Source: Closterium sp. NIES-65
Lineage: Eukaryota > Streptophyta > Zygnematophyceae > Desmidiales > Closteriaceae
Length of the DNA: 64,000 nucleotides
Direction of reading: 5' to 3'
Assembly: GCA_948144175.1 (NCBI GenBank)
Contig: CANXME010002501.1
Location: 143,432 to 207,431, forward strand
Part shown: positions 1-11,953 of the stretch, in pieces
Position numbering within the stretch: position 1 is the stretch's first letter
Layout of the letters: every line of letters starts with the position of its first letter
The notes under the pieces: generated by a model
Told to the model about the DNA's origin: nothing
Seen by the model: the letters and a program-made list of their open reading frames with translations, nothing else
The model's database searches: none
Translations under genes and position numbers: made by a program

Positions 1-111
1 TCTGACCATTGAGTCTGCACATGTAGCTGAGTCAGGTCAGTTAGCTGCGTCTTGTTCATATCGACTTCTCACCCACCCGTCTCTCTTATGGCATAAACGT
101 CTTGGTTGCGG
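1..111 (+). pseudogene. Copia GAG-pre-integrase fragment (element H)
   Basis: The plus strand reads a short GAG-pre-integrase piece ending in LLWHKRLGC, matching the LWHHRLGH motif of the other copia elements in this window. The reading frame stops at the left edge of the inverted element I. The matching plus-strand integrase core resumes near 3.84 kb, so this is the upstream half of a split element H. It is truncated by the window edge. Confidence 0.6.
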
Positions 112-479
112 AGATAACTGAATCAACGGGAGCTAGACTACGGGCTAGGCACGGATGTGAGAGTGATCTCTGCATTCGTTCCTTAGTCATTCTCTAGCAC
201 TTGTGCGTTTATAAGGCAAAATCGCAAGAGTTTCACTAGCAAAAGTTGAGAACAATGGTTCACAATGGCAAGGCAACAATGACTATGTTAGATGCTAGCA
301 TGCAAGCTGGTCAACTACCAGCGCAGCACGGTCGATCCCGTTCTAGCACGACAAGGTCGACCGCGCTCTAGCAGTGCAATGTCGCCGTTTGCCAACGCTA
401 CAGGTCGACGGCGTGCCATCGCTGTGGTAAGTCGGCTGTACAGCGCTGCATCTGTAGGATAGCAGCGCACCTGCTTGCA
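112..479 (-). repeat. 3' LTR of copia element I
   Basis: This segment of about 368 bp is repeated in the same direction at 2882-3250 with roughly 90% identity by eye. In minus orientation it starts TGCA and should end CA, although this copy has one base changed at that end. It lies just downstream of the minus-strand pol stop codon, where a 3' LTR belongs. No matching target-site duplication was seen. Confidence 0.65.
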
Positions 480-496
480 AGAGGGCATGGCGCCTA

Positions 497-2855
497 CTAC
501 TGCATGTTGTTGTCGCCGTCGCCCACATTGGCCAGTCTCACTTTGCCGATTGCGACGGAGCCCCGATTGAAGGTAGAATAGTGCAGCGCCTTCATCAGGA
601 AGTCGGCCGGCTGCTCTGTGGTCGGGATGAACTTCAGCGAATACTTCTCGCGCTTCACCATGTAGTGCAGCCAGTCCTATTGCCTCTCCATGTGCTTGAG
701 GTTGCCTGTCAACCCTATGCCCTCCGCGACCGTGATGGCCGACTTGTTGTCCACCCGAAGGACAGTCGACGTCCCGGCGTCCAGAAGCCGGAACTCTGCG
801 AGGAAGAAGCGAAGTCGGCGACCCTCCTTGCCAACCTCGGTTTTCGCCATGTACTCTGATTCAGGCGACGACAATGTCGCACATTTAATGCGCTGGCTCG
901 ACCAGGAGACCGCGGCACCTCCAAAGACAAATACGTAGCCGCCTGTGCTCGTCCGAATCTGGTTGTCGTCGGCGTCATCGGCGTCCACGTAGCCAACCAG
1001 CTTTAGCGACTCTGGTCCACCGCTGAACTCCAGGGCGGTATGACGAGTGTTGGCAAGGGAGGCAAGGCAGTGGTTGACCTCGCGCCAGTGCTGGTCGCTC
1101 CTCACCGTGAGGCCACTCCCCAGCTTGCTGCAGGCGAAGGCGATCTCCAGCCTCGTCATCGTCGCCGCGAACTGCAGCAAGCCGACCTTCCGCCGGTACT
1201 CCTCTTGCTGGCGCTCCCGTGCCTCCTCGTCGTCGAATGTCAGCTCGGCGTAGGCGTCGACAGACACCGGCGTCTTCGGGGTGTACCCGGTATGCTCCTT
1301 TTCAATGAAACGCATGCGCAGCTTGTTGGTGTAGCCCTGCTGGTGGAACCACAGCTTCCTCGGCAGCCTGACGCTCACGATCTCGAGCCCGAGGTACCTT
1401 TCCACCGGCAAAATCTGGCGCAGCTCGAAGGCAGCCTTCAGTCGCTCTTTCATCTCCTTCAGCATCGTGGTTTTGCTGCTACCCGCGAGCACCCAGCAGG
1501 CCATTCTGTCTCTGCCGACCTTGAAGTTAGCCTCGTCGACCTGGCTGTTCTTCCAACCAGCATCGACCAGCACGTGGTCGAGGGCCCTGTACCACAGCAG
1601 CAGCGACAGCCCGTACAGGCTCTTCAGCAGCTTGCACACCCGGCTGGTCTCGTCGTTGTAGTAGTCAGGCTGCTACATGTAAAGCACATGGTCGAGCTTG
1701 CTCTGCAGGAAGGCGCTCTTCATGTCGAGCTGCATCAGGTGCAAGGTCGAGAACGGCGACGATGCTGAGGAAGATCCTCAGCGTGACGTAGCTGCTCACC
1801 GGCGCATACGTCTCGTCGTAGTTGGCGCCATACATCTGCGTGAAGCCCTTCATGACCAGCCTCGCCTTCTCTCGGGCGACCGTGTCGTCAATGTGGCACT
1901 TGGTCATCAGCACCCACCGGTTCTTCATGATGGTCACCCCGCGTGGGCGTTTGACCAGCTCCCAGGTGCCCATGCCGATGAGGCTGCGGATCTCCTCGTC
2001 CATGGCGGCCTTCACGGCCTTGCCCTTCCAGCTCGCCAACGCCTCCTTCACCGTCATCGTTGCGATGTCCCAGCGGTGCTTGGGGTCGGCGTGCTTGTCG
2101 GGGTCAAGCACCGGTAGGTCGACGCCATCCTCAGCGTCGTCGTACAATAGGTCGTTGTCGACCTCGTCGTAGACCATGGTGTAGACAGTCGGCGGCAAGC
2201 ACACATGGTAGGATAGGAAGTCAGGCGGCCTCTGAAGTTGACCGGAACGCCGTGGTCCACCACATCGCTGTCGGATGGACTCCTCGGTGCCCGACTACTC
2301 CCCTCCAGCATCACCGCCTTCACTGGTCTCGACATCCTGCTGCACCAAGGTCAGCGTCCATGCCCGCTGCTCCCCTATCGTCGACTCCCCTGCCGACTGC
2401 TCGATCGTTGACAGCTCCTTGGTGGTCGACTTCACTGTTGGCTGCTCCCCTGTCGTCGGCTTCTCTGCCAACGCCTCCTTCAGCGACATCACCAAAGTCG
2501 GCTGCACCTCTTCCATCTGCTGCTCCCCTGTCGGCGTCGACTTCGCTACCATGCCGACTTGCTTGACGTCACGTCGGCCACCAGCGATGCACTTAGCTGG
2601 AGCCACAGGCGCCCCACTAGTTCCCTCATCGCCGCTGGCCGACGTCGTTGTCAGCTTACGCAAGTCGGCAACATGGGGTGGGGCAGGAGGGGCAGGGGAA
2701 GGGGAAGGAGGGCGAATGACCTCAGCGTCCTCAACAGCAAGCTCACCAACCTCGGCGAGCAATGGGAGTGTTGCCGTTGAGGTGTCTGTCGGCGGGTTGG
2801 CCGGTGTCCGCCCCGACGCCGGCCCGTGCTCCAACTTCCACACTTCTAGCGACAA
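497..2855 (-). pseudogene. Broken copia pol, RT and RNase H only (element I)
   Basis: Minus-strand translation gives, in order, an integrase-RT linker rich in Pro and Ser (2855-2295), the N-terminal RT (2204-1665, with KARLVMKGFTQ and ETYAPV), the C-terminal RT and the RNase H (from 1639). RNase H keeps YVDAD, the SSPESEY variant of SSTESEY and VDNKSA. A TAG interrupts RNase H near 676; the same frame then continues to VRLANVGDGD and stops at 497. A frameshift near 1665 breaks RT. Gag, protease and integrase are absent between the LTRs, so the copy could only have moved before an internal deletion. The 28.4 kb RNase H fragment belongs to the same family. Confidence 0.8.
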
Positions 2856-2881
2856 AGTCTTGTAGCCAACCCTATTGTCGG

Positions 2882-3250
2882 TGATAACTGAATCAACGGG
2901 AGCTAGACTACGGGCTAGGCACGGATGTGAGAGTGATCTCTGCGTTCGTTCCTTAGTCGTTCTCTAGCACTTGTGCGTTTACAGGGCAAAACTGCAAGAG
3001 TTTCACTAGCAAAGTTTGAGAACAATGGTTCACATTGGCAAGGCAACAATAACTACATCAGATGCTAGCATGCAAGCTGGTCGACTGCCAGTGCAGCACG
3101 GTCGATTGCGTTCCAGCACGACAAGGTTGACCGCGCTCTAGTAGTGCAATGTCACCGTCTGCCAGCGCTGCATCTCGACGGCATGCCAACGCTGTGGTAA
3201 GTCGGCTGTACAGCGCTGCATCCATAGGATAGCAGTGCACCCGCTTTGCA
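2882..3250 (-). repeat. 5' LTR of copia element I
   Basis: Direct copy of 112-479. In minus orientation it begins TGCA and ends ATCA. The adjacent internal sequence is already pol linker, with no initiator-tRNA-like primer-binding site, which supports an internal deletion starting at the LTR edge. Confidence 0.65.
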
Positions 3251-3832
3251 GGTGCTTGTAGCTGGTTGGTGTGCTGTGCCTCGTCACTCGCACAGTGCAG
3301 CCTCACGTCTGCATCTGATCCTCAACGTCAATCTCGGGATACCACCACCGAGGTCAGCCTCGCAAAACCTCCGGGGCGACTATCGCGTGCCTCCGCAGAA
3401 CTCTGTCTCTCAGGTAACTCGATCGACCGAGCAACCCCGTCGACCAGTAGGTTCTCCTCGTGCTCATTGACCACCCAAGTCGATGACCACCCCCGGTCAA
3501 CCACACCAAGTCGACCACACCCCAGTTCGGCCACGCTCCTGGTCGACCAGCTCCTGGTGTCAGCCGACCACAACAGGTCGTCTTCCCCAAGTCGGCGTCA
3601 CCAAGTCGACGCCTCCGAGGTCGACCTTGCCGGGTCGACCACCCGAACTCGGCGCCCACAGAAGTCGGTCCCCCTCCCAGGTCGACGTCTCCCCTCGTCG
3701 ACCACCTGGCTGAAATCGTCCGCCGGCTCCCCAACGCCGGCGGCATTGCATTAGCACCGTGTAGGTCGACCAACCCATCGACCAGCTCGCCCACTGCTGC
3801 AGGTCGGCTGCACCTCCCACACACCCCCCCCC
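3251..3832. other. GTCGAC-rich non-coding stretch
   Basis: No convincing coding region. GTCGAC and GGTCGACC hexamers recur irregularly through about 3.45-3.80 kb, as they do more sparsely in the LTR of element I. It may be a further part of element I, or leader-type sequence of another copia element. The boundary with integrase piece H near 3.84 kb is not sharp. Confidence 0.4.
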
Positions 3833-3839
3833 ATGCTCC

Positions 3840-4322
3840 AGCCCCTGCTCCCGTGCTCGCTTGCGCCACCGTGCGTCAAGGGGCGGCAGCGCGCCGCTCC
3901 TCACTCCTCGTTTTCTCCGACCACTGCTCCTCTTTGGACTCTCCGCATGGACGTGTGGGGCCCCACCAGCGTCCGTGGACGGAACCACGAGCACTACTTT
4001 CTGCTGGTTGTTGGCGACTACATGCGCTACACCTCAGTCTTCTTCTTGCGGAGCAAGGTGGATGTTCGGAATACTTTGATCCCCTGGATCCGCACTGTTC
4101 GTCGCCAGCTGAGCGCACGGTTTCAGCAGGACCTTCAGGTCCTGCGTCTGCACTCTGACAGAGGTGGTGAGTTTTCCTCCGGCCTCCTTGAAGACTTTTG
4201 TCATGACGAGGGCATCGCCTAGTGGTTCACGCTTCCAGATTCTCCACAGTGGAACGGAATTGCTGAGCATCGCATTGGCTTCATCATGGAGGTTGCTCGC
4301 ACCTCCATGATCCATGCGGCTC
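3840..4322 (+). pseudogene. Copia integrase core fragment (element H)
   Basis: Plus-strand integrase with CVKGRQRAAPHSS, MDVWGP (first catalytic Asp), the conserved YFLLVV segment, LHSDRGGEF (second Asp) and NGIAEHRIG (Glu region). A TAG codon at 4220-4222 interrupts the frame before the DNA-binding part. After HAA near 4322 the sequence switches abruptly to the inverted linker of element A, so this copy ends in a head-to-head junction. Confidence 0.8.
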
Positions 4323-6484
4323 TAGCACCAGCGCCTCCAGCTCCAAAGTCCGCAGCACCACAAGCTCCGGCAGCTCCAACACCTCCAGGACGAGCACCAG
4401 CAGCTCCAGCGCCTCCAGCTGCTCTAGAAACTCTAGCTCCAGGGCCTCCAGCAGTAGCACCCCTAAAACCGGCACCTCCAGCTCCAGGGTCTCCTACTCC
4501 ATGGTCGACATGACCAGCTCCAGGGACTCCAGCTCTAGTGCCTCCAGCAGCAGCACCCCCAGAACCGGCACCTCCCGCTCCAGGGTCTCCAACTCCAAGG
4601 TCGACAACACCAGCTCCAGGGCCTCCAGCTCCAGTGCCCCCAGCAGCAGCACCCCCAGAACCGGCACCTCCAACTCCAGGGTCCCTAGCTCCAGCGCCTC
4701 CAGCTCTAGTGCCTCCAGCTCCAGCAGCGCGACTCCGGAGGCAGGTGCGCGAAGCAAGCCACTCACGCAGCTGCTGTGGCAAGAGAGGTGACCGCTACGA
4801 GACGGCACCAGGAGGACCTCTAGCAGACTCAGCACCCCTAGGCTCAGCACCAACAGAATCCATACCTCCGAGGCCAACACCTCGAGGGCCAGCACCTCGA
4901 GGGCCAGCACCTCCAGCTCCAAGGTCTCGAACTCCAACGTGCGGGTCTCCAGCTCCAGTGCCTCCAGAACGAGCACCTCCAGAACCAGAAACACCAGCAC
5001 TCCTAGCGCCGACGAGCAGCTCCAGCAGCTCCAACCGCAACGCATCGAGCTGCAGTACCTCCAGAGCAGGATCTCCAGCTCAAGCAGCATGACTCCTCAG
5101 GCGGGTATGCCACGCAAGCCACTCTCGTATCTGCTGTGGTGAGAGAGGCCCCCGTCGTAAAAAGAGACCCCCAGACTCAGCACCCCCAGACCCGGCACCC
5201 TCCGGCTCATCACCCCCGGGCTCCGCACTCGGAGGCTCAGCACCCCCAGGCTCCGCACTCGCAGGTTCAACACCCCCAGGCTCCGCAACCCCCACCACCT
5301 CACGCACAGGCTCAGCACCCCCAGACGCAGTACCTCGAGCAGCACCACCCGCAGCAGCACCTGAATCGCTAGTGACCTCTACAAGCTCAGCCGAGGGGAG
5401 TGGGTCTACCTGAGACACACCTGAAGGAACAGGACCCTGAGGGGGGAGGGGGTCTACCGGAGGGGGACCTGGAGTGAGGAAAAGCGACGGGGGAGGGAGG
5501 GGGGCAGTGCGGTAGGGGAAGAGACGGTAGAAAGGAACCGACTCGTCAAAGGTGACGTCCTGAGAGGGGAAGACACGGCGCGAGGTGGGGTGGTAAAACT
5601 GCCAGCCAGGTACGCCAGGGACAAAGCCAAGGAAGACGTAGAATGGTGCGAGAGGAGAGCTTGTCCGTGGACGTATCGCAGACAAGGGCACGAGCACCCC
5701 AGACTCGGAAACGCGACGCATCGCCAACCTCTCTCGTCCAACGCAGTGTGGGCGAGGTTTTTGGTAAGGAGACACGGGGCCAGAGGTTGAGCTGCTGCGC
5801 AGCGTACCGGACTCCAAACGGCCACAGAAAATGGGGAGCCGCCGCATGGATCAAGGAGGTATGCGCGACCTCCATGACCAAGCCAATGCGGCGCACAGCA
5901 ACCCCATTTCGCTGCGGTGTGCCCGGAAGCGTGAACGACTGCTCGATGCCCTCCCCCTGACAGAAGGCCTGCAAGAGGTCAGAGGTGAACTCACCACCTC
6001 TGTCAGAGTGCAGACGTAAGATAGGAAGGTCCTAGCGGAACCTCCGGTGGAGCTGAAGACGAACTGCTCGGATCCAAGGGATTAGGACAGCAGGGACCTC
6101 ACCCTTTGTGCACAAGGGGAAGACCGTGGTGTAACGCGAGTAGTCGTCGACAACCAGCAGAAAGTACCGCTCACCGCCCTGTCCACGAATGCGGGCTGGG
6201 CCCCATATGTCCAGGTGGAGGGTCTGCAGAGGAGCCTCTGTCGGGGGAAACGAGGACGAGTGAGGAGCAGCGTGCTGCCACCCCTCGACAAAAGGAGGGC
6301 AGGGCAGCGCAGGGGAGGGAGAGACCTGGGAAGACCAAACACTAGGAGGCGACAATGCATGGCACGGAGACGTGGCAAGGAGGGGTGACCTAAGCGGTGG
6401 TGCCAAAGAAAATTCTAGCGACACGGAGCGACACAAACAAGGGGAGGCTACCTGACCTGACGCAGACTCCTGACCAGTAGCAGC
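4323..6484 (-). pseudogene. Copia integrase and Gly/Ala linker (element A, 3' part)
   Basis: On the minus strand, from 6484 down, come the GAG-pre-integrase region, the integrase core (LDIWGPAR, then a conserved YFLLVVDD segment), the integrase C-terminal region (SRRVFPSQDVTFDES) and a long low-complexity linker of GGAEP and AGG repeats. PQQ(I/L)REWLA-type motifs occur twice in the linker (about 5.1 and 4.75 kb). RT and RNase H are missing because the element is cut off at the junction with H. The frame is broken between 6032 and 5974 and again in the linker. It continues the gag-protease piece at 13492-14120, from which it was separated by element B. Confidence 0.75.
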
Positions 6485-6617
6485 TGTTAGAATCTGGCAG
6501 AAGGAATGATGAACTATGAAAGAGATGGGTACAAATATAGAACCCTAAAAGGGGCTGTACCCCATATTGGCTACCCCACTACAGCCTAAGCATATATAGC
6601 ATATATATCATTTGACA
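6485..6617 (-). repeat. 3' LTR of copia element B
   Basis: 133-bp LTR, nearly identical to 13360-13491 (one indel and one substitution by eye). In minus orientation it starts TGTCAAAT and ends CTAACA. A purine-rich tract (TATGGGGGTG in minus orientation) abuts it at 6618. The 5 bp before it, GCAGC, are repeated after the 5' LTR at 13492-13496, giving a perfect target-site duplication. Confidence 0.9.
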
Positions 6618-6844
6618 CACCCCCATAGGCAAAGTGGGGGAGAGCAAGGGGTCACAAGACCAGTTAAGAGAAGCAAAGCAAGCTCAGGGTGGATCACAAC
6701 GTCACCACACACACTGAGCACAAGCAAAGGGCCACAAGGCCAATTCACATGCAGAGGTATATATGCCCAACAACAGCACAGTGATCTCTACCTAGCAGAG
6801 CAAGCAAGAAGGTATATATATATATATCACAGTACAAACAAAGT

Positions 6845-9800
6845 CTACAGCAAGTGAGGAAAAGTGGGCACAAGGCCTAACAAAGTGCAGAAACGCTGAT
6901 GATCACCAGACGGAAGTGCCTTGGTGAATATATCAGCAGTGTTGGCCCGAGTGGCCACGTGAGCAAGACGAAGCTGACCCCGCTGCTGCAACTCTCGAGC
7001 CAGGAAGTAACGCAGAGCGATGTGCTTCGTTCTGTCCTCTAGTCTGTGCTCCTGACACAATGCAATGGCGGCCTTGTTGTCGACGTACAGCACTGGACGA
7101 GAACGAGGCCGCTCTCCCAAGTCGGTCAGCAGGTAGGTGAGCCAGCATAACTCCTATGCAGCCATGGCTGTGGCGTAGATCTCAGCCTCACAATTTGAGC
7201 TGAGAACCGAAGACGAGCGTGCAAGGTCAGGTCGAGTGCAGGTCATCAGGTACATGAGGCAGCCCACTAGCTCTGGATACGGGCCACTCGGCTCTACAGA
7301 CTCGTCCGAAGGTGGAGCTGAGAGCGAGTGGCCTATAGCCAGAGGAGTGTGCTGTGGCGAGGACCAGGTGAAGCCGAAAGCGCTGAAGGACCTGCTGCAC
7401 CATGTGTGACTTAGTAAGTGTGATGGTGCGGCGTGCTCTGTCCCGGGTGATCTGCAAGCCAAGGTAGCTGCGCAGTTCACCCAGGTCTGAGCACGTGTGT
7501 CTCTTATGCAGCTCCGACTTCACCAGGGCGAGAGCCTCAGTGTCAGCAGTGGCAAAGACCAAGTCGTTGACGTACACGAGGATGTAGAACGACGGCAGCG
7601 ACGTGTTGGTGCGCAGAAACAGCGACGGGTCAGCAGTCGACGGAGCAAACCCAAGAGCCGCAAGTGCAATCCTCAGTGTGTCGTGCCACTCACGCGGCGC
7701 CTGGCGGAGACCGTAGACTGGCCGCCGGAGGCTCCATTGGGTACCAGGAGGGAACGACCCAGTGATGCCAGGAGGTCGGCGCAGCCAGATCTCTTCGTGC
7801 AGGCTGCCTTGTAAGAAAGCTGTGCTGAAGTCAAGAGAGTGAAGCTCGTAGTCACGCTGAGCGGCAACGTGCAGCAGCACCCGAAGAGTGGTCATCTTTG
7901 GGGTGGGGGAGAAGGTCTGAAAGAAGTCCACTCCCTCTCGCGGACTGAAACCTCGAGCAACGTAACGAGCCTTGAAGATAAGCGGAGAACCTGGCGGCCG
8001 CTTCACCCTAAAAATCCACATGCCACTGATGATGTTCGCCCCAGGAGGGGGAACCTCGTCAACGTAAGTGCCTGTGGACTTCCTGGATGCCATCTCTGCT
8101 TCCATGGCTGTCTGCCACTGAGAGGAGTACTCACCCGCGATCGCCTCAGCGTAAGAGCGCGGGGTCGGGATGTCTAGTGCATCCGGGTCTCCCTCACGGG
8201 CAAGCAGCATGGACACGAGATGAGGCGCAGCGGCTGCAAGACACTCAAGGTCCTCCTACCTGTCCTCAAGGACGTCCGTGCCAAGAGCACACTCACCCCC
8301 GTCAGACGGAGGACAGATAGACTCAGACTCAGCAACAAGACTAGCGGTAGTCTAGACGACAGGCAGCAGCAAAGTCAACAAGCTCAGTGACTAAGGCAGA
8401 CGCAGCAGAAGACTCAAACGACGGGTCAGTGACAACTGTGGCTAGCAGACGCGTGACAGTAGGGTGAGCAGCACGGGTGCGGTCAGACTCAGGCTCAGGA
8501 ACGGTAGGCAGAGAAGACGCAGGAGGGGACGGCATGGGAACACGCTGCGGAGGAGAGGAAGGACGACAAACTACGAGGTGGGTGTCGGTGACAGCCGGCT
8601 GACGCGAACGAGGAACACGACGACCAGGACGACCAGGACGGACAGGCGAGACAGGACGCGACGCAGGCTCACGATGCTCAGTAAGACCCCCTGTCTGCTC
8701 AGTGTAAGGAGAAGGAGCAGGCAGCGGTGAGCCAGGCTGTAACGGAAGACCAGTAGACGAAGGGAAACTAAGAACCTGGTGTAGCACAGAGTCAGACGGT
8801 GGCTGAGACGACGGAGACAGTGGAGCAAAGAACAGGCGCTGCTGTGTAGTGCCACCAGCACCAACAGCTCTAGCACCTCCAGCAGCTCCAGAACCCTCAG
8901 CGCCAGCTCCTACAGGATCAGCTCCACCAGCAGCAGCACCCCCAGAACCGGCACCTCCAGTCCCAGGGTCTCCAGCCTAAGTGTCTCTAGCAGTAGCACC
9001 CCTAGACCCAGGGTCTCCAGCAGTAGCACCCTCAGGCTTAGTACCTCCAACCCCAGCAGCTCCAGTACCTCCAGTACGAGCACCTCCGGGACCAGCACCA
9101 CTCCCAGCTCCACTGACGTCAGCAGAAGTACCTCTAGCGGCAGAGCCCCAAGCTCCAGAAGCGCGACCCTGACTGCGACCGTACCAGTCGTGCAGCTGCT
9201 GTGAGGTGAGAGGCACACACGGACAAAGGCGGCTACTCCAAGGAGACCGCGCAACAGCAGACTCAAAACCCTCAGCGCCAGCACCCGCAGCAGCTCCAGA
9301 AACTCTAGCACCAGCACCCGTAGCAGCTCCAGGACCTCCAGCTCCAGCACCCTCAGCAGCTCCAGAACCTCCAACAGAAACAACTCCACTAGCAGAGTCA
9401 CCAGCTCCAGCGCCTCCCGTAGCAGGGCCCCTAGCTCCAACAGCGCGACCCTGACGGCCAACGTACCACTCACGCAGCTGCTGTGGGGAGAGAGGGAGTC
9501 GACGACGAGAGTGCAGCGGCGAGGTACCAGTGGAGCGACTACGGAGACGGCCGCCCCAGGGAGACTGCTCACCAGACGCCTCAGCGCCCCCAAGTGCAGG
9601 ACCCCCAGTATCAGGACCCCTAAGCTCAGCACCCCCAGACTCCTCACGTCCAGGCTCAGCACCTCCAGTCTCCGCACCCCTAGGCTCCACACCTCCACGC
9701 TCCGCACCCCCAGGCTCAGCACCCCGAGGCTCCGCACCCCCAGGCTCAGCACCCCCAGGCTTCAGCACCCCGAGCAGGACCACCCTCAGCAGGACCTGAG

Positions 9801-11821
9801 TCACCAGTGACCTCAACTGGCGAAGTCAAGGGAGGAGGGTCTACCTGAGACACACCTGAAGGAGCAGGACCGTGAGTGGGGAGGGGGTCTACCTGGGGAG
9901 CACCTAGAGCGAGGAAGAGCGGCGGGGCGGGGAAAGGGGCAGTGCGGTAGGGGAAGAGACGGTAAAAGGGAACCTACTCGTTGAACGTGACGTCATGAGA
10001 GGGGAAGACACGGTGCGAGGTGGGGTGGTAAAACTGCCAACCAGACGCGTCAGGGACAAAGCCAAGGAAGACACAGGGAATAGCGCGGGCGGAGAGCTTG
10101 TCCTCGGTGGTATCGCGGACAAAGGCACGAGCACCGCAGACCCAGAAACGCGACGCATCGCCAACCTTCCCTGTCCACAGCAGTGTGGGCGAGGTCTCCG
10201 GCAAGGAGACACGGGGCCAGAGGTTGAGCTGATGCGCGGCGTACCGGACCGCAAACGGCCACAGAAAATGGGGGGCAGCCGCATGGATCATGGAGGTACG
10301 AGCGACCTCCATGACTAAGCCAATGCGGCGCTCAGCAACCCCATTCTGCTGCGGAGAGGCCGGAAGCGTGAACGTCTGGCTGATGCCATCCTTCGCACAG
10401 AAGGCCGCCAAGAGGTCGAAGGAAAACTCCCCATCTCTGTCAGAGTGCAGACGCAAGACGGGAAACTCCGTCTCGAACCGCTCGCGGAGCTGAAGACGAG
10501 CAGCGCGGATCGAAGGGATCAAAACATCAGGGACCTCACCCAAGAGGAAGACCGTGGTGTAACGCGTGTAGTCGTCGACGACCAACAGGAAGTACCGCTC
10601 GTGGCCCTATCCACGGACGCGGGCTGGGCCCCACACGTCCAGGTGAAGAGTCTGTAGGGGAGCCTCTGTGGGAGGGAACGAGGAGGAGTGAGGAGCGGCG
10701 CGCTGCCGCCCCTCGACACAGGGAAGACAGGGAGGAGCAGGCGAGGGTGGGAGGGGAGGGAGAACCCTTGGAAGAATAGAGACAAGGACACGGCGGTGCA
10801 TGCTGCGAAGGCGCTGCACCAAGGGGTGACCAAGGCGGTGGTGCCAAAGGAGGGTCTGGTGCGACAAGGCGCGACACGAGTTGGGGGCCGACAAATGACC
10901 TGACGCAGACGCAGACGCAGCTACCTGAGGGGACTTAGTGGTCAGTGTGTACAGGCCCGACCCCGGCTGTTGAGTGAAGGTAGCCAGGTGACGACCCGTC
11001 TGAGCACACGTGCAGTGTGTCACACGCTCGTAGGCAGGGGTGAACTGGTGAACAACTGCGTCCTGGAGCGCAGAACCCGCCACCAAGTTCGTAGAGAACG
11101 AGGGGAGGTAAAGACCCGACAGTGTGCCGGACGGGACAGCAGGACAAGGGAGGACAGTGGAGGAGGTCGCACGGACTGGACCCCCAGAGGGGTCTGCCAG
11201 GGAGTCTGGAACCGGCCGACTGAGCGGCGTGAGGGTGGTGCTGTCGCGAAAGAAGGAGCGAGAAGCACCAGAGTTAGGTGTGAAGGTGTACAAGGCCTCA
11301 GCAGGCGCAGTACCAGAGAGAGCAGACTCACCAGCACTTGGAGCAGCAGCCTCACCCCTACCTAGAGCAGGAGACACACTAGCCCCTAGAGCAGCAGCCT
11401 AACTAGCACCTAGAGCAGCAGGCTCGATACCTGGGTCAGGCGGTACGCACAGGTAACAGGCACAGTCAGCACTAGTAGGCAATGCATACATGGCAGTGAG
11501 AATAGCATCATAGTCAAGAGCAAATATATCTACCCTCTGCCCAAGCAACTCCACCCAGTCGGGGAGCTCAGCCTCGTCGCCAAACTCGGTACGCCACGCA
11601 TCGCTCAGACGAGCGAAGCAGTGGGACTGTGTGTGACTAAGCATCCCGCAAGCCTGACCAGTCCGAGCACCAGTGCGAATGACGTACGGGCAGCGAACGG
11701 TACTCAGAGACCCTCTACTCTAAGCGTACCACTCACGAATCTGCTGGGGCGTGAGAGACTCGCGCGGACGTCGCTGGAGCTGCATCTGGCCACAGCCAGT
11801 AGCAGCAGTAGCAGCAGTAAC
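6845..11821 (-). pseudogene. Defective copia gag(C-term)-pol of element B
   Basis: From 11.8 kb down: LTPQQIREWYA and a stop, a Cys/His domain (CPYVIRTG ... SDAW), protease, GAG-pre-integrase and integrase (LHLDVWGP, then a stop; LHSDRDGEF; NGVAERRIG), a linker with two PQQL-type motifs, RT (7227-8216, with YVNDL in place of YVDDL), and RNase H ending at 6845. The protease motif reads NSGAS instead of DSGAS, so the catalytic Asp is lost. Part of RNase H is deleted: RPDLA joins directly to RSSSVL, removing the HADASWA segment with its first acidic residue. Several stops and frameshifts occur. The coding region cannot make a working polyprotein. Confidence 0.85.
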
Positions 11822-11953
11822 TGTCAAACATTATATATGTTGTGCTTGTTTAGGCTACAGTGGGTTAGCCTATAGGGGGTACACAATTCTAGGGTTAGGT
11901 ACTTGTACTGATTTCACTGTTAGTTCAATCATTCCTGTTCGTTCATTCTAACA
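11822..11953 (+). repeat. Solo copia LTR, opposite orientation, TSD GTAAC
   Basis: A 132-bp LTR in plus orientation starts TGTCAAAC and ends TTCTAACA. It shares the central GGCTACAGTGG and GTAC blocks with the LTRs of B and J. GTAAC flanks it on both sides (11817-11821 and 11954-11958). No internal region remains, which indicates LTR-LTR recombination after insertion into the gag region of element B. Confidence 0.9.
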
